Source: Holosporales bacterium
GTDB lineage: Bacteria > Pseudomonadota > Alphaproteobacteria > BNTO01
Length of the DNA stretch: 17,764 nucleotides
Assembly (NCBI GenBank): GCA_031265645.1
Contig: JAISCJ010000032.1
Location: forward strand, 1 to 17,764
Direction of reading: 5' to 3'
Shown here: piece after piece, positions 6,920-14,499 of the stretch
How positions within the stretch are numbered: the first letter of the stretch is position 1
Layout: each line of letters starts with the position of its first letter
Notes under the pieces: model-generated
Databases searched by the model: none
The model's input: only the letters and a program-made list of their open reading frames with translations
Told to the model about the DNA's origin: nothing
Position numbers and translations under genes: made by a program

Positions 6920-8512
6920 TTACGAACTATGTCTATTGTTTAAGCTTTTTACCTTCCACGAGTGGCTGGAAGAGTCAAACGTATATAAGGCCGCTTCAGC
7001 AAATTCAGGTTCTTGCTGAATAAACGCAATAGACTCTTTGCCATCGGTCTTTAGCCTCGTGTATGTGACCAAAAAATGTTTCTTTTTCAACAGCGCTGGC
7101 ATCATGGCAAAGAATTCGTCTAATCCTGAAATTTCTTTCCCGTCTACTTTGCTGATTTGCGTTATTCCGCCGTACCACTCTTGCGCTTCTTCTGGATGAA
7201 TCACGTCGTGAAATGACGACCCGGATTCCGCGGCAATGGCAAAAATGTGTTTTTTCTTTTCGCCATTTAAAGCTTTCATTTCATCTGTTGTTTCAAAAAA
7301 AGAAACGCCTGCAAATGATAATATTTTTACGTCATCGAATCGTGATAAAGCTTTTGGATAGATATAAACAGAAGTTAAAACCCCATTTCGATACACATTA
7401 GCTTTCAATTTTTGTGTGGAATGCTTTTGAATGCAAACATCTAGCAAACTCAAGTGAGGGCCAATTTGCGTTCCCTCTACGCTGACGAGAATGTCTCCAG
7501 GTTGAACCCCTTCCAATTCCACTGGTTCTTCAAAAGCGGACATTTTTTTCTTAACGCACAAAATTTTACTGTTTGCTTCAGGGAACTGTTCGTTGTAGGT
7601 TTTCGCAAAATCATCAGAAATAGATCCAGCTTTTATAGCGTGTTGAGTACTCATATATGTGAGTAAAAAGCCACAAAAACACCGAGTTATCGTTTCGCCC
7701 TTTTGCAACGCCTCTACAACAGGCTTGACATATTTTATAGGGAGAGCCGCCCCTGAAACAAATTTTCCGCCATAAATAAGCCCGATAACTTTTCCATTGC
7801 TCAAAAAGACTGGCGAACCACTTGCACCACCTGACGTAATGCCAGAAAACTGAAACGATTGCTCCGGAAAAGGTCTTAACCATAAAGTGCTACACGTATC
7901 AAAAATGGTTCCTGGATACGTAGAAAATTCATTGCCGCTTGTGTTCCCCATGGAAAAAACATTGGTATTAATTTGCGGTTCTTCATCGCTCATTTCCAAA
8001 GCTATGCATTGAGAAGGAATGTCTTTTGGATCAACAGAGAGAACCGCAATGTCATAGCAAGGATCTATGTATTCTATTTTTGCTTCTGTTGCGACTCCAT
8101 TGCCAAATTTAACTTCAAAAGAGCAAGCCGCCTTCATTGCACCAGCAACGTGTGCATTTGTTATAATAAGTCCCTTTTCTAAATCGACCAAAAATCCCGT
8201 GCCTGTCCAAGATTTACCACACCAATAACTCCTTTCTAGTACAGCGTGCGCTTTGACCGAAACAGAAACAACACCTTTACGAATCATGTCGAACAAGTCT
8301 TGCTGCGTAATTCCATCCTTCAGCACAGTCTTTATTTCAGGTGATTTCAATTTTTCGGGCGCCTTCAATTCTGGGGTAGCAAACTGAGTGCGTTCTTCCT
8401 TTGCGGGTAAAGATGCGCGATTTTGCTCATCCTTTCCACAACGGCATAGAAGCAAACTTAAGATGGCAAAGTAAGCTAAATTAAATCTAGCTGTTTTATT
8501 TTCTTCTATCAT
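6920..8512 (-). CDS. Exported trypsin-like serine protease with PDZ domains (HtrA/Deg-like)
   Basis: 530 residues. The N-terminus has a hydrophobic export segment (about 11-25, AYFAILSLLLCRCG). Cysteines at 23 and 25 suggest a lipoprotein, but neither has a canonical lipobox (no small residue at -1). A Pro/Lys-rich linker follows (about 35-65). The protease domain (about 75-270) shows the triad: H121 in TNAHV, D154 in YDIAVLSV, S231 in GGASGSP. A PDZ domain (about 320-375, VQPGDILVSVEGTQIG) and a second PDZ-like region (about 425-500, ITQISKVDGKEISGLDEFF) follow. The many cysteines fit an oxidising periplasm. The layout of one trypsin domain plus two PDZ regions resembles HtrA/Deg quality-control proteases, but the sequence is divergent from DegP. 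The ATG has TGAGG before it and a candidate promoter about 30 bp upstream. Confidence 0.88.
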   Translation of the reverse strand: MIEENKTARFNLAYFAILSLLLCRCGKDEQNRASLPAKEERTQFATPELKAPEKLKSPEIKTVLKDGITQQDLFDMIRKGVVSVSVKAHAVLERSYWCGKSWTGTGFLVDLEKGLIITNAHVAGAMKAACSFEVKFGNGVATEAKIEYIDPCYDIAVLSVDPKDIPSQCIALEMSDEEPQINTNVFSMGNTSGNEFSTYPGTIFDTCSTLWLRPFPEQSFQFSGITSGGASGSPVFLSNGKVIGLIYGGKFVSGAALPIKYVKPVVEALQKGETITRCFCGFLLTYMSTQHAIKAGSISDDFAKTYNEQFPEANSKILCVKKKMSAFEEPVELEGVQPGDILVSVEGTQIGPHLSLLDVCIQKHSTQKLKANVYRNGVLTSVYIYPKALSRFDDVKILSFAGVSFFETTDEMKALNGEKKKHIFAIAAESGSSFHDVIHPEEAQEWYGGITQISKVDGKEISGLDEFFAMMPALLKKKHFLVTYTRLKTDGKESIAFIQQEPEFAEAALYTFDSSSHSWKVKSLNNRHSS

Positions 8513-8540
8513 AATTGCCTCAGATCAACCCCATAAACTA

Positions 8541-8569
8541 AGTATACAGTATTCAATATAGGTATACAA
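8541..8569 (-). promoter_or_regulatory. Candidate promoter of the PDZ protease gene
   Basis: On the minus strand: TTGTAT (8569-8564), a 17-bp spacer, then TATACT (8546-8541). The -10 box is good and the -35 weak (first three bases match). It lies in the 99-bp gap after murG, so the protease can be transcribed separately from the murG operon. No murG terminator is evident in the gap. Confidence 0.45.
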
Positions 8570-8611
8570 CCTTATCTTATTAAGAGCGGGAATCGAAACT
8601 TTAATATTCGT

Positions 8612-9790
8612 TCAGTTGTATTTAAGGTGGACTTTATTAGATGGAGATAAGTCGCTTCCGATAACGATTTCCGCAAGATTCAATACTGCACTTTTTACAA
8701 ACATCTCACGTGCCGCCTGGCTCATTTCTTCCAATACGCGAAGATTGTTGTGCAGTTCCAATAACACAACACCAAGAGCATTCGGCGAAAAAGCCTGCTC
8801 TTGAATCAAAACGGACGCACCATTCGCCTCAAATTGCATAGCATTATACAGCTGGTCTCCATCTCGCGAACCTTTCAAAGGAACCAATACAGATGGCAAT
8901 CCTCTTGCTGCAAATTCTGCTAGGCTAGTTGCCCCTGAACGCGAAATCACTACATGCGAACGGGCCAAAATTTCGTCGATGTCCTCAAAAAATGGTGCGA
9001 GCTCTGCTTCAATTCCGTTTTGCTTAAATAAATTGCCGACACGTTGAATATCATCTATTCCGACTTGCATAGTGATATGAACGTTGACGCCTTTAAGCTG
9101 TTGCATCGCATATGGAACAACGTTTGCAAACAAATGTGCGCCTTGACTTCCACCCACAACAAAAATGCGCAAACAATCCGTGGGTGCTACGTAAGGCACG
9201 TTTGCAAGCGCAGAGATTTTGCTACGAACGGGATTTCCCGTAAATATTTGTTTGTGTTTAGCTTTATCGTCTAAGTTTACAACGTGGCTAAACCCTGTCG
9301 TAATTGCACTGGCTTTGCGAGCCAAGATTTTATTCGCACGCCCAATAATTGCATTACATTCGTGCAAAACAGACCGAATGCCCAATATTTGCGCAGCGAA
9401 TACAGTTGGAGCAGATGGATAACCGCCAAACCCAACAACAGCACGCGGGCGGTGAAAAATAAAAAAAAGAAGGCTTTTTAGTCCGCAAAACACCAAACCA
9501 TTTACAAATATGAACTTTTTGAGTTTGCTTCGCCCACGTTTTATTAAAAATCTTATAAATGGCAAACTCGTAAATGGCAATTTCGAACGAAGTTGCCGCT
9601 TGGGCGTTGATTGACGAAAATTTGAAACAATCACCCGATCAAAACATGATGCCTGCACCCATTTGGCTGCTCGCTCGTCTGTGAACAAAACGACCGTACC
9701 ACCCCTGGCTTTTAGCTCTTGAGCTAAACTCTCGGCAGGAAACAAATGCCCCCCTGTTCCTCCAGCCGCTAAAACGTACAAATTTTTCAT
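8612..9790 (-). CDS. murG: UDP-N-acetylglucosamine:lipid I N-acetylglucosaminyltransferase MurG
   Basis: 392 residues. MurG transfers GlcNAc from UDP-GlcNAc to lipid I at the inner face of the cytoplasmic membrane, making lipid II. Motifs in order: GGTGGHLFPA (10-19), GFGGYPSAP (120-128), HECNAIIGRAN (143-153), the UDP-binding GGSQGA (213-218), SRSGATSLAEF, and the acceptor-side PLKGSRDGDQLYNA. It is about 35 residues longer than E. coli MurG (355), largely from a basic insertion near 62-95 (rich in Lys/Arg, then FIFVNGLVF) ahead of the membrane-associating hydrophobic patch. The start ATG lies 2 bp after the stop of the EamA transporter gene, so the two are co-transcribed. This location outside the usual cell-division (dcw) cluster, beside a transporter, is a lineage-specific rearrangement. 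Confidence 0.97.
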   Translation of the reverse strand: MKNLYVLAAGGTGGHLFPAESLAQELKARGGTVVLFTDERAAKWVQASCFDRVIVSNFRQSTPKRQLRSKLPFTSLPFIRFLIKRGRSKLKKFIFVNGLVFCGLKSLLFFIFHRPRAVVGFGGYPSAPTVFAAQILGIRSVLHECNAIIGRANKILARKASAITTGFSHVVNLDDKAKHKQIFTGNPVRSKISALANVPYVAPTDCLRIFVVGGSQGAHLFANVVPYAMQQLKGVNVHITMQVGIDDIQRVGNLFKQNGIEAELAPFFEDIDEILARSHVVISRSGATSLAEFAARGLPSVLVPLKGSRDGDQLYNAMQFEANGASVLIQEQAFSPNALGVVLLELHNNLRVLEEMSQAAREMFVKSAVLNLAEIVIGSDLSPSNKVHLKYN

Positions 9791-9792
9791 TT

Positions 9793-10692
9793 TTATCTGT
9801 TCTTCATCTTTTGCCGCCGTTCTTTCCTCTGCTCAATTGTGGTCAAAACGATTGCCGATACAATAATTATTACCCCCCCAAAAATGGTTGTCCCTTTCGG
9901 CACTTGTCCAAACGCATAATATCCTAGAAGAAAGGTGAACAACATTTCTGTGTAGCGCAAAGGAATAAATCCAGATATATCCGCAATTTTAAAAGATTGA
10001 TACAAGCAAAGTTGCATCAAGTTTCCGTTTATTCCAATTATTGTGACAAGCGCTAATTGCAAAGCAGATAAAGGCTTCCACACAAGAATTGCAGGAATAA
10101 GAAAAACAAGCGACGTTCCTAATCCGAAGTAAAACAATATTGTCAAAGCATGTTGCTTTACTGATATTTGGCGCGCAATTAAGGTCATCGCGGCAAATGA
10201 CAAGGCGGACAATAACGGAACCCAAATCCAAAGATTAAATGTTTCAATGTCTTTGTACGTGATGACGACAATGCCTATAAACCCAATGATTGCACAACTC
10301 CAACGAGCAAAATCAATTTTTTCCTTAAAAAAGATTGCAGCCAAAGGAAGCAGAACTAATGGTTCGCTAAACAATATGCAAGTGTTCTTTAACAGTGGAA
10401 GCTTAACGACGGAAAACGTCACCGCTCCAAGTGCAATCGCCCCAATCACAGAGTGCACAAGGTGTGTTAAAGGAACTCGCGTTTTAAAATATAGAAGGCC
10501 CTTTGGCAGCATGAACGGAAGGACAGAAAGCACAGTTACAACAAATCGGCAAAAAGCAATTTGTATGGGGCTGATATCCTGTCCAATATAAAAGGCAAGC
10601 ACATCATTCAGCGAACTAAGAAAATTCAATAGGGTGAGTAGCACTGCAGCCCCTAAGTAATTTGTCCTACGTTGCGAACAAGTCTCTGACAA
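9793..10692 (-). CDS. EamA/DMT-family transporter
   Basis: 299 residues with about ten hydrophobic spans in two homologous halves (first EamA half about 12-145, second about 155-290), the standard drug/metabolite transporter fold. Recognisable elements are the end-of-half motif FFKEKIDFARWSCAIIGFIGIVVI and the second-half counterpart YTEMLFTFLLGYYAFGQVPKGTTIFGGVIIIV. The family moves small metabolites; rickettsial members include the S-adenosylmethionine importer, and this protein is of similar length and shape, but the substrate cannot be read from sequence. The start is TTG at 10692-10690 with GGGGA upstream; no in-frame ATG occurs until residue 60, inside the membrane domain, so the TTG is required. 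It is followed 2 bp later by murG and lies 38 bp after the DUF2608 gene, suggesting one operon. Confidence 0.88.
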   Translation of the reverse strand: MSETCSQRRTNYLGAAVLLTLLNFLSSLNDVLAFYIGQDISPIQIAFCRFVVTVLSVLPFMLPKGLLYFKTRVPLTHLVHSVIGAIALGAVTFSVVKLPLLKNTCILFSEPLVLLPLAAIFFKEKIDFARWSCAIIGFIGIVVITYKDIETFNLWIWVPLLSALSFAAMTLIARQISVKQHALTILFYFGLGTSLVFLIPAILVWKPLSALQLALVTIIGINGNLMQLCLYQSFKIADISGFIPLRYTEMLFTFLLGYYAFGQVPKGTTIFGGVIIIVSAIVLTTIEQRKERRQKMKNR

Positions 10693-10730
10693 AATTCATC
10701 CCCGTTCAAAAACATTCATTGCCGAACAAC

Positions 10731-11861
10731 TCACGACTTCGCCCACTGCGTAACGCACTGAATAACATCTTTTGAGCCTGTTTTTTTAGCAAACGCAATT
10801 AATTGAGATCCATACACTTTTTTGTCAACCTTACTAAGTACGCCTTCTATGCAGTTGATATTTTTTAACTCAATGGACTTTTTACAAAGTTCAAACCAAT
10901 CTAAACAAAACTTATCTTCTGGAAGAATTTCATCTGGCAACCATACCTCGTGTTTAATCAGCACCATCATCTGAAATTCTGAGCGTGCTATCGACGGTTT
11001 TATAGGGTTAACAGCTTTCATAAACTCTATATAATGGATTCCTGTAAAATCGATATTGTTCGCCTTGCAGTATTTTTGCATATTCATGATGTTTTCAAGA
11101 AAATCATCAATAAATATAATTCTGCGAGGCGTTTTTTTTACGTGCGCAAGAAAAGCGGCGAGAGACTTGTCTTTAGATACTGCACCAGAGTAAATAATTC
11201 CACGGTCAAAGACAGACCCGCCTTCAAGCGACGTATACGACATTCCTGGCCAAGAACGGGGAAAATCATAATCAAAACTCTTAAGCGTGGTATTCCGCCA
11301 TTCAAGTGGCTGTGACATTCCTGGAGCTGGGGTTGAAGGAAAAGCCGTAATGACTAAACACGCGATACCTTTTTCTTGTAACTCCGCAACAAGCCTAGGC
11401 ATGCCACGGTTAACCAGGGACACAGGACTAGCCCCCACAACAGTCTGGCTCATAGACAGGCTCTTTGCTTTATCTGCGCTAGGAAGTTCTCGTGAAATAA
11501 TACGTCCAAAATCATTTCTGAGAACGCCAGTGGCTGAAGGATTTCTGGTAAAGACTCCAATATTCGCTGTCGTTAATACGTCATCACAATCGAATAACAC
11601 GAGAGTTCCCTCGTCGATCGAATCTAGAACGCGTATTATAGACGAAATATCTTCTGCCGTTATAATTTCATGCACGCTATCTCCTTTTCCGTGATCAGAT
11701 TTTTTCTCAAAGCTGAGAGAACACCACCCATTCATGATGCTCGCCTTTTTAGCAGGTTGAGCATCAGAAGAAAAACCCCATCCATTAAACAAACATAACC
11801 ACGCAATAAACATGGGAGCAAATCCCAGCTTATTTTGCGTTCCAAAGCGTCGCTCAAACAT
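10731..11861 (-). CDS. Exported DUF2608-type protein with HAD-like phosphatase motifs
   Basis: 376 residues from the ATG at 11861. The open frame extends up to a TTG at 11900 and an ATG at 11885, but neither has a ribosome-binding site, whereas the 11861 ATG has GGA at good spacing and gives a sensible signal peptide (MFERRFGTQNKLG then FAPMFIAWLCLFNGWGF). Counted from the 11900 start, HAD motif I is LVLFDCDDVL (D104, D106), motif II LVITAFPS (T185), the lysine region SGAVSKDKSLAAFL (about 238-251), and the acidic motif IV RIIFIDDFLENI (D265, D266). The order and spacing match secreted HAD-like DUF2608 proteins, found mainly in intracellular bacteria such as Legionella and chlamydia-related species. 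Substrate unknown; acid-phosphatase-like activity in the periplasm or as a secreted factor is an inference. It heads the minus-strand block containing the transporter and murG. Confidence 0.82.
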   Translation of the reverse strand: MFERRFGTQNKLGFAPMFIAWLCLFNGWGFSSDAQPAKKASIMNGWCSLSFEKKSDHGKGDSVHEIITAEDISSIIRVLDSIDEGTLVLFDCDDVLTTANIGVFTRNPSATGVLRNDFGRIISRELPSADKAKSLSMSQTVVGASPVSLVNRGMPRLVAELQEKGIACLVITAFPSTPAPGMSQPLEWRNTTLKSFDYDFPRSWPGMSYTSLEGGSVFDRGIIYSGAVSKDKSLAAFLAHVKKTPRRIIFIDDFLENIMNMQKYCKANNIDFTGIHYIEFMKAVNPIKPSIARSEFQMMVLIKHEVWLPDEILPEDKFCLDWFELCKKSIELKNINCIEGVLSKVDKKVYGSQLIAFAKKTGSKDVIQCVTQWAKS

Positions 11862-12039
11862 ACAAAATCCAATTACAAAAGTCATGGGGGATTGTAACAA
11901 AGAGCGAAACCAGCAATCTATTTAAATTTTACAGGGAATGAAGGATAACGCGTGCGTTTTTTGAAACAAAGCTTCAGCTTATGCGGGATCAACTATTAGC
12001 TTTCACTAATATTTGTTCACATTGCTCTTTGGATAGTGT

Positions 12040-12131
12040 TATTAATATTCTACTAATGTCTGTCTCCGCCAGATTTAAACATTAACATAATTTAAAGGCA
12101 AGAATAGACAGACATGAGTAGAAGCTTAATA
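12040..12131. repeat. Palindromic MITE/REP-like element, copy 1
   Basis: 92 bp with 25-bp terminal inverted repeats: left arm 12040-12064, right arm 12107-12131, 22 of 25 positions pairing. Both arms carry the core tctact(a/c)atgtctgtc when read inward. The 42-bp middle (12065-12106) contains a nested pairing gcc..tttaaa / tttaaaggc, so the whole unit can fold as one long hairpin. Both ends begin and finish with TA. It sits downstream of the 12169 gene and upstream of the DUF2608 gene. Copies 2 and 3 are at 16026-16117 and 17465-17555. Confidence 0.85.
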
Positions 12132-12163
12132 TTATAGGGCTTGGATATATGAGAATGTTAATA
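12132..12163. repeat. 32-bp tail attached to the right of palindromic element copy 1
   Basis: Directly adjacent to copy 1, running ttatagggcttggatatatg and on to gttaata. Its reverse complement matches 17433-17464 (left of copy 3) at 31 of 32 positions; the only difference is g versus t inside ccaa(g/t)ccc. Its outer end (tattaacattct read inward) also resembles the start of the palindrome arms. In copy 1 the tail ends 6 bp before the stop codon of the 12169 gene. Confidence 0.8.
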
Positions 12164-12168
12164 TATCA

Positions 12169-12825
12169 TCATGAATTCGCTTCAAGGCGTTGGCTATCAA
12201 CAATATTTCTCAATAATTCAAATAGCTGAGCCATCGTTTCTGTTTGGTTCAGTTCAATGAGATCCCACTCCGCAAGGCGATTCGCTAGATAAAAAGCAGA
12301 TCCCGTTCTGAATGTTCCATTTCCAAGCATGCTGTATCTCTCCGTAGGAGAGATTACAACACCATTACCTAAATACGCATAAATGTGTTGTACCATCGAA
12401 TCAATTTGCGACAAAGCGTCAGAAGTTTTTGCTGACCCACCGTTTATGATGCTTGATAAATCTGTTCCTATCCATGTAATAGACAGGCCTTTTTCTTTCG
12501 TGCACTGCGTAAATCTCTTAAATATTTCATTTGAAAGAGAACCGTCTTGTTTAGAGTACATTAGGTCCATCAGCATTCCTGCAAGAGATATCTCGCGAGA
12601 AGACAGATACAAAGTCGTACGTTCCAAATACGAAACATTTTTCCCATCATCTGTCCTGTCAACACCGCAGAACGCAATGCTGAGTGCTACTCCTGGATGA
12701 AACTCGGACGGATACGAAAACTCTGAAGAACGAGTTTCATGACGAACAGAAAAAGTTTGTTCAACGCAATAAAAACCCTGACTACCTAACAATGCCAACG
12801 CCACTACGAATGATTTTATTCGCAT
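12169..12825 (-). CDS. Exported protein of unknown family
   Basis: 218 residues, not recognised. It starts with a typical signal peptide MRIKSFVVALALLGSQGFYC (hydrophobic core about 6-17, likely cleavage near GFYC-VEQ). The mature part begins with a Ser/Glu-rich stretch (about 22-43), then mixed helix/strand-like sequence with two cysteines (FCGVD, FTQCTK). No catalytic motif is apparent. The ATG at 12825 has AGGA about 10 bp upstream. It is flanked by palindromic element copy 1 just beyond its stop and by a 302-bp AT-rich region upstream that it shares divergently with the Sel1 gene. It is a periplasmic or secreted protein by its signal peptide; nothing more can be said from sequence. Confidence 0.7.
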   Translation of the reverse strand: MRIKSFVVALALLGSQGFYCVEQTFSVRHETRSSEFSYPSEFHPGVALSIAFCGVDRTDDGKNVSYLERTTLYLSSREISLAGMLMDLMYSKQDGSLSNEIFKRFTQCTKEKGLSITWIGTDLSSIINGGSAKTSDALSQIDSMVQHIYAYLGNGVVISPTERYSMLGNGTFRTGSAFYLANRLAEWDLIELNQTETMAQLFELLRNIVDSQRLEANS

Positions 12826-13032
12826 TTTATTTTTCCTAAATAAGACTTTCCCTTAGGTTACTTTACCTCATTGACCTGTGCGCCATCAACATTATTGAGA
12901 AAATATGCAAGATTTTATTTATTATTGCATATATTAAAGAGATACCGCCAGCGCGAAGATTAACCCCCCGTAATATATGCAGGGGATATAAAACTTTCAC
13001 TAGAATATATAAAACGCTGGATTACTTGAAAT

Positions 13033-13044
13033 ATTGATATCAAT
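13033..13044. promoter_or_regulatory. 12-bp perfect palindrome overlapping the -35 box (possible operator)
   Basis: attgatatcaat is fully self-complementary and covers the whole -35 hexamer of the Sel1 promoter, the position where a dimeric repressor would block RNA polymerase. Position and symmetry are the only evidence. Confidence 0.4.
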
Positions 13045-13062
13045 TCTGACATTCAATATAAA
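13034..13062 (+). promoter_or_regulatory. Sigma70-type promoter of the Sel1 gene
   Basis: TTGATA (13034-13039), a 17-bp spacer, TATAAA (13057-13062): five of six matches to each consensus hexamer at optimal spacing. The transcription start would be near 13069, leaving a leader of about 58 nt before the ATG at 13128. Confidence 0.65.
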
Positions 13063-13127
13063 TAACCGTTTTATACCGGGGCGTTGCATGGTACTCTAAA
13101 ATTAGGACGTGCCAAAAGTGGAAACTG

Positions 13128-13922
13128 ATGAACGGAAAGATTAAAAAGCTATATGAGCGAGCAACAAGCGGCGACGTCCTCGCGCAAAACGAGCTAGGCG
13201 TGATGCACTCGCGAAATGGAGATATTGAAGATGCAATCCATTGGTATACAACTGCCGCATTGCAAGGACTTCCAGAAGCTCAACTAAACATTGCAAAATT
13301 TTATCTTTATGGATTGGGCGTTGAGCAAGATGCAGAAAAAGCGTTGGAATGGCTGCACAAGTCCGCCGAACAGGAGTTCGCTATAGCTAATCACAATCTA
13401 GGGCACATATATGTCGAAGGGGAATGCGGAATAGAGCAAAATTTCGAGAAAGCGTTCCACTTTTACTCGAAAGCAGCTGAACAAGGTTGCGTGGATTCAT
13501 TTTATTCAATCGCTGTTATGTATGAACAAGGAGAATGCGTAGAGCAAAGTGATACTGAAGCACACAAGTGGTATTTAAAAGCAGCCGAAAGCGGAATAGC
13601 TAATGCCCAATATGCCGTAGCCTCGCAATATGCTTGTGGGCGCGGAGTTGACATGAACGTTGTAGAAGCTTTCAAATGGTGCCAAAAGGCTGCGAACCAG
13701 GGATTACCAGAAGCTCAGTACAATTTAGGATTATTGCTTTTGGGAAATGATCCAGAAATCAGACCGAATAAAAAACAAGCAATAAAATTGTTTGAAAAGT
13801 CCGCCGCACAAGGGTTCGCCCTTGCCGAAGAAGAGTTAGAAAAGCTCTTAAAAAGAAACACTTCGACTGGTTGGGGGCGCAAATTATGGTACATTTCTGT
13901 AAAGTTCCTTAGCAAAAGATAG
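13128..13922 (+). CDS. Sel1-like repeat protein
   Basis: 264 residues, no signal peptide, so probably cytoplasmic. About six consecutive Sel1 (TPR-related, roughly 36-residue) repeats run from about 18 to 235, with the hallmark pattern A-x-x-x-L-G-x-x-Y...G-V...D...A-x-x-W-x-x-K-A-A-x-Q-G. Clear units are AQLNIAKFYLYGLGVEQDAE, ANHNLGHIYVEGECGIEQNF, AQYAVASQYACGRGVDMNVV and AQYNLGLLLLGNDPEIRPNK. A short basic C-terminus ends in KFLSKR. Sel1 proteins are solenoid scaffolds for protein interactions and are common in intracellular bacteria and near type VI secretion genes. The ATG is preceded by GTGGAAACTG (TGGA as ribosome-binding site), almost the same leader as accB. The next gene, 73 bp downstream on the same strand, is TssE-like, so a functional link is plausible but unproven. 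Confidence 0.93.
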   Translation: MNGKIKKLYERATSGDVLAQNELGVMHSRNGDIEDAIHWYTTAALQGLPEAQLNIAKFYLYGLGVEQDAEKALEWLHKSAEQEFAIANHNLGHIYVEGECGIEQNFEKAFHFYSKAAEQGCVDSFYSIAVMYEQGECVEQSDTEAHKWYLKAAESGIANAQYAVASQYACGRGVDMNVVEAFKWCQKAANQGLPEAQYNLGLLLLGNDPEIRPNKKQAIKLFEKSAAQGFALAEEELEKLLKRNTSTGWGRKLWYISVKFLSKR

Positions 13923-13995
13923 CCTTTTATGGATGACTGTTACCATTGCCATTCAGCAAATGCCGTAAAATGCGAAAAAACTGGCATAAGCTCAA

Positions 13996-14499
13996 ATGAA
14001 GAAAAGTAAGTCCGGGGAGCCGTTTGTCGCCAAAGCGCCTCTCTTTGATCAATTGACAGCAGTTTCAGATTTTGTCGGTGATTCGCCCGGAGTTTGTTTG
14101 TATCTGAATAAAGAGCAACTTCTTCAATCCATACAAAGAGAAATCTCCGATATCTTAAACGCGCGTTCCTCATTTCCAGAGGATGAAATTGAAGCGATAA
14201 TACGCAGTTCTCCTGATGAATCTTCATTTTCTGGAGTCGAAGGTTTAATGGGAACCCCAAATAGCAAAATTGTGTTTCCAGAAGGCGGAGATGGCTGGCC
14301 GGCGTTCGCAAGCCAGTGCGAAATGATGATACGTATGTACGAAACGCGCCTGAAGAACCCATCCGTAAAAATCGATTCATTTGAACCATTATCTCAGGCG
14401 TTTTTATTAACAATAGCAGGATCAATTTCTTTAGAAAATCTCAGAGAAAATGTATCGTTCTCCGTGTATGTTGCAACAGATAATGCTACGTCGGATTGA
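13996..14499 (+). CDS. TssE/GPW-gp25-like type VI secretion baseplate protein
   Basis: 167 residues. The order of elements fits the gp25-like (TssE) family: short N-terminal segment PLFDQLTAV; helix with LNKEQLLQSIQREISDILNA (38-57), the counterpart of the family's helix ending LLNTR; central loop with GLMGTPNS (83-90); a second helix ending in RMYETRL (113-119) followed by KNPSVKI, matching the family's RYEPRL then V-x-V strand; and a C-terminal strand pair (FLLTIAGSISL, VSFSVYVA). TssE is a cytoplasmic baseplate component of the type VI secretion tail. No other T6SS gene (tssB, tssC, hcp, tssK, vgrG) is present in the window, so it is an isolated copy here. The start lacks a clear Shine-Dalgarno; it follows the Sel1 gene by 73 bp. 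The match is by motif recall and is moderate. Confidence 0.68.
   Translation: MKKSKSGEPFVAKAPLFDQLTAVSDFVGDSPGVCLYLNKEQLLQSIQREISDILNARSSFPEDEIEAIIRSSPDESSFSGVEGLMGTPNSKIVFPEGGDGWPAFASQCEMMIRMYETRLKNPSVKIDSFEPLSQAFLLTIAGSISLENLRENVSFSVYVATDNATSD

Larger units (their letters stand above)
12826..13127. other. Divergent AT-rich intergenic region with several inverted repeats
   Basis: 302 bp between two divergent genes. It holds: an 8-bp perfect inverted repeat atatgcaa (12903-12910) / ttgcatat (12925-12932) with a 14-nt loop; 6-bp arms ccagcg (12948-12953) / cgctgg (13015-13020) that enclose a smaller cccc/gggg pair around aatatatgca; the Sel1 promoter with an overlapping palindrome (listed separately); and the 12169 gene's ribosome-binding site at the left edge. 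The segment ccgccagc..aagattaac at 12945-12963 resembles the middle of palindromic element copy 2 but the arms are not recognisable, so I do not call a fourth copy. Confidence 0.5.

Noticed and set aside
8584..8600. gcgggaatcgaaac, reminiscent of a tRNA T-arm on the minus strand
   Set aside because: No acceptor stem, anticodon arm or D-arm can be assembled around it.
13940..14425. 161-codon minus-strand frame
   Set aside because: It lies antisense to the TssE-like gene; its sequence is not protein-like, and the plus frame shows family motifs.
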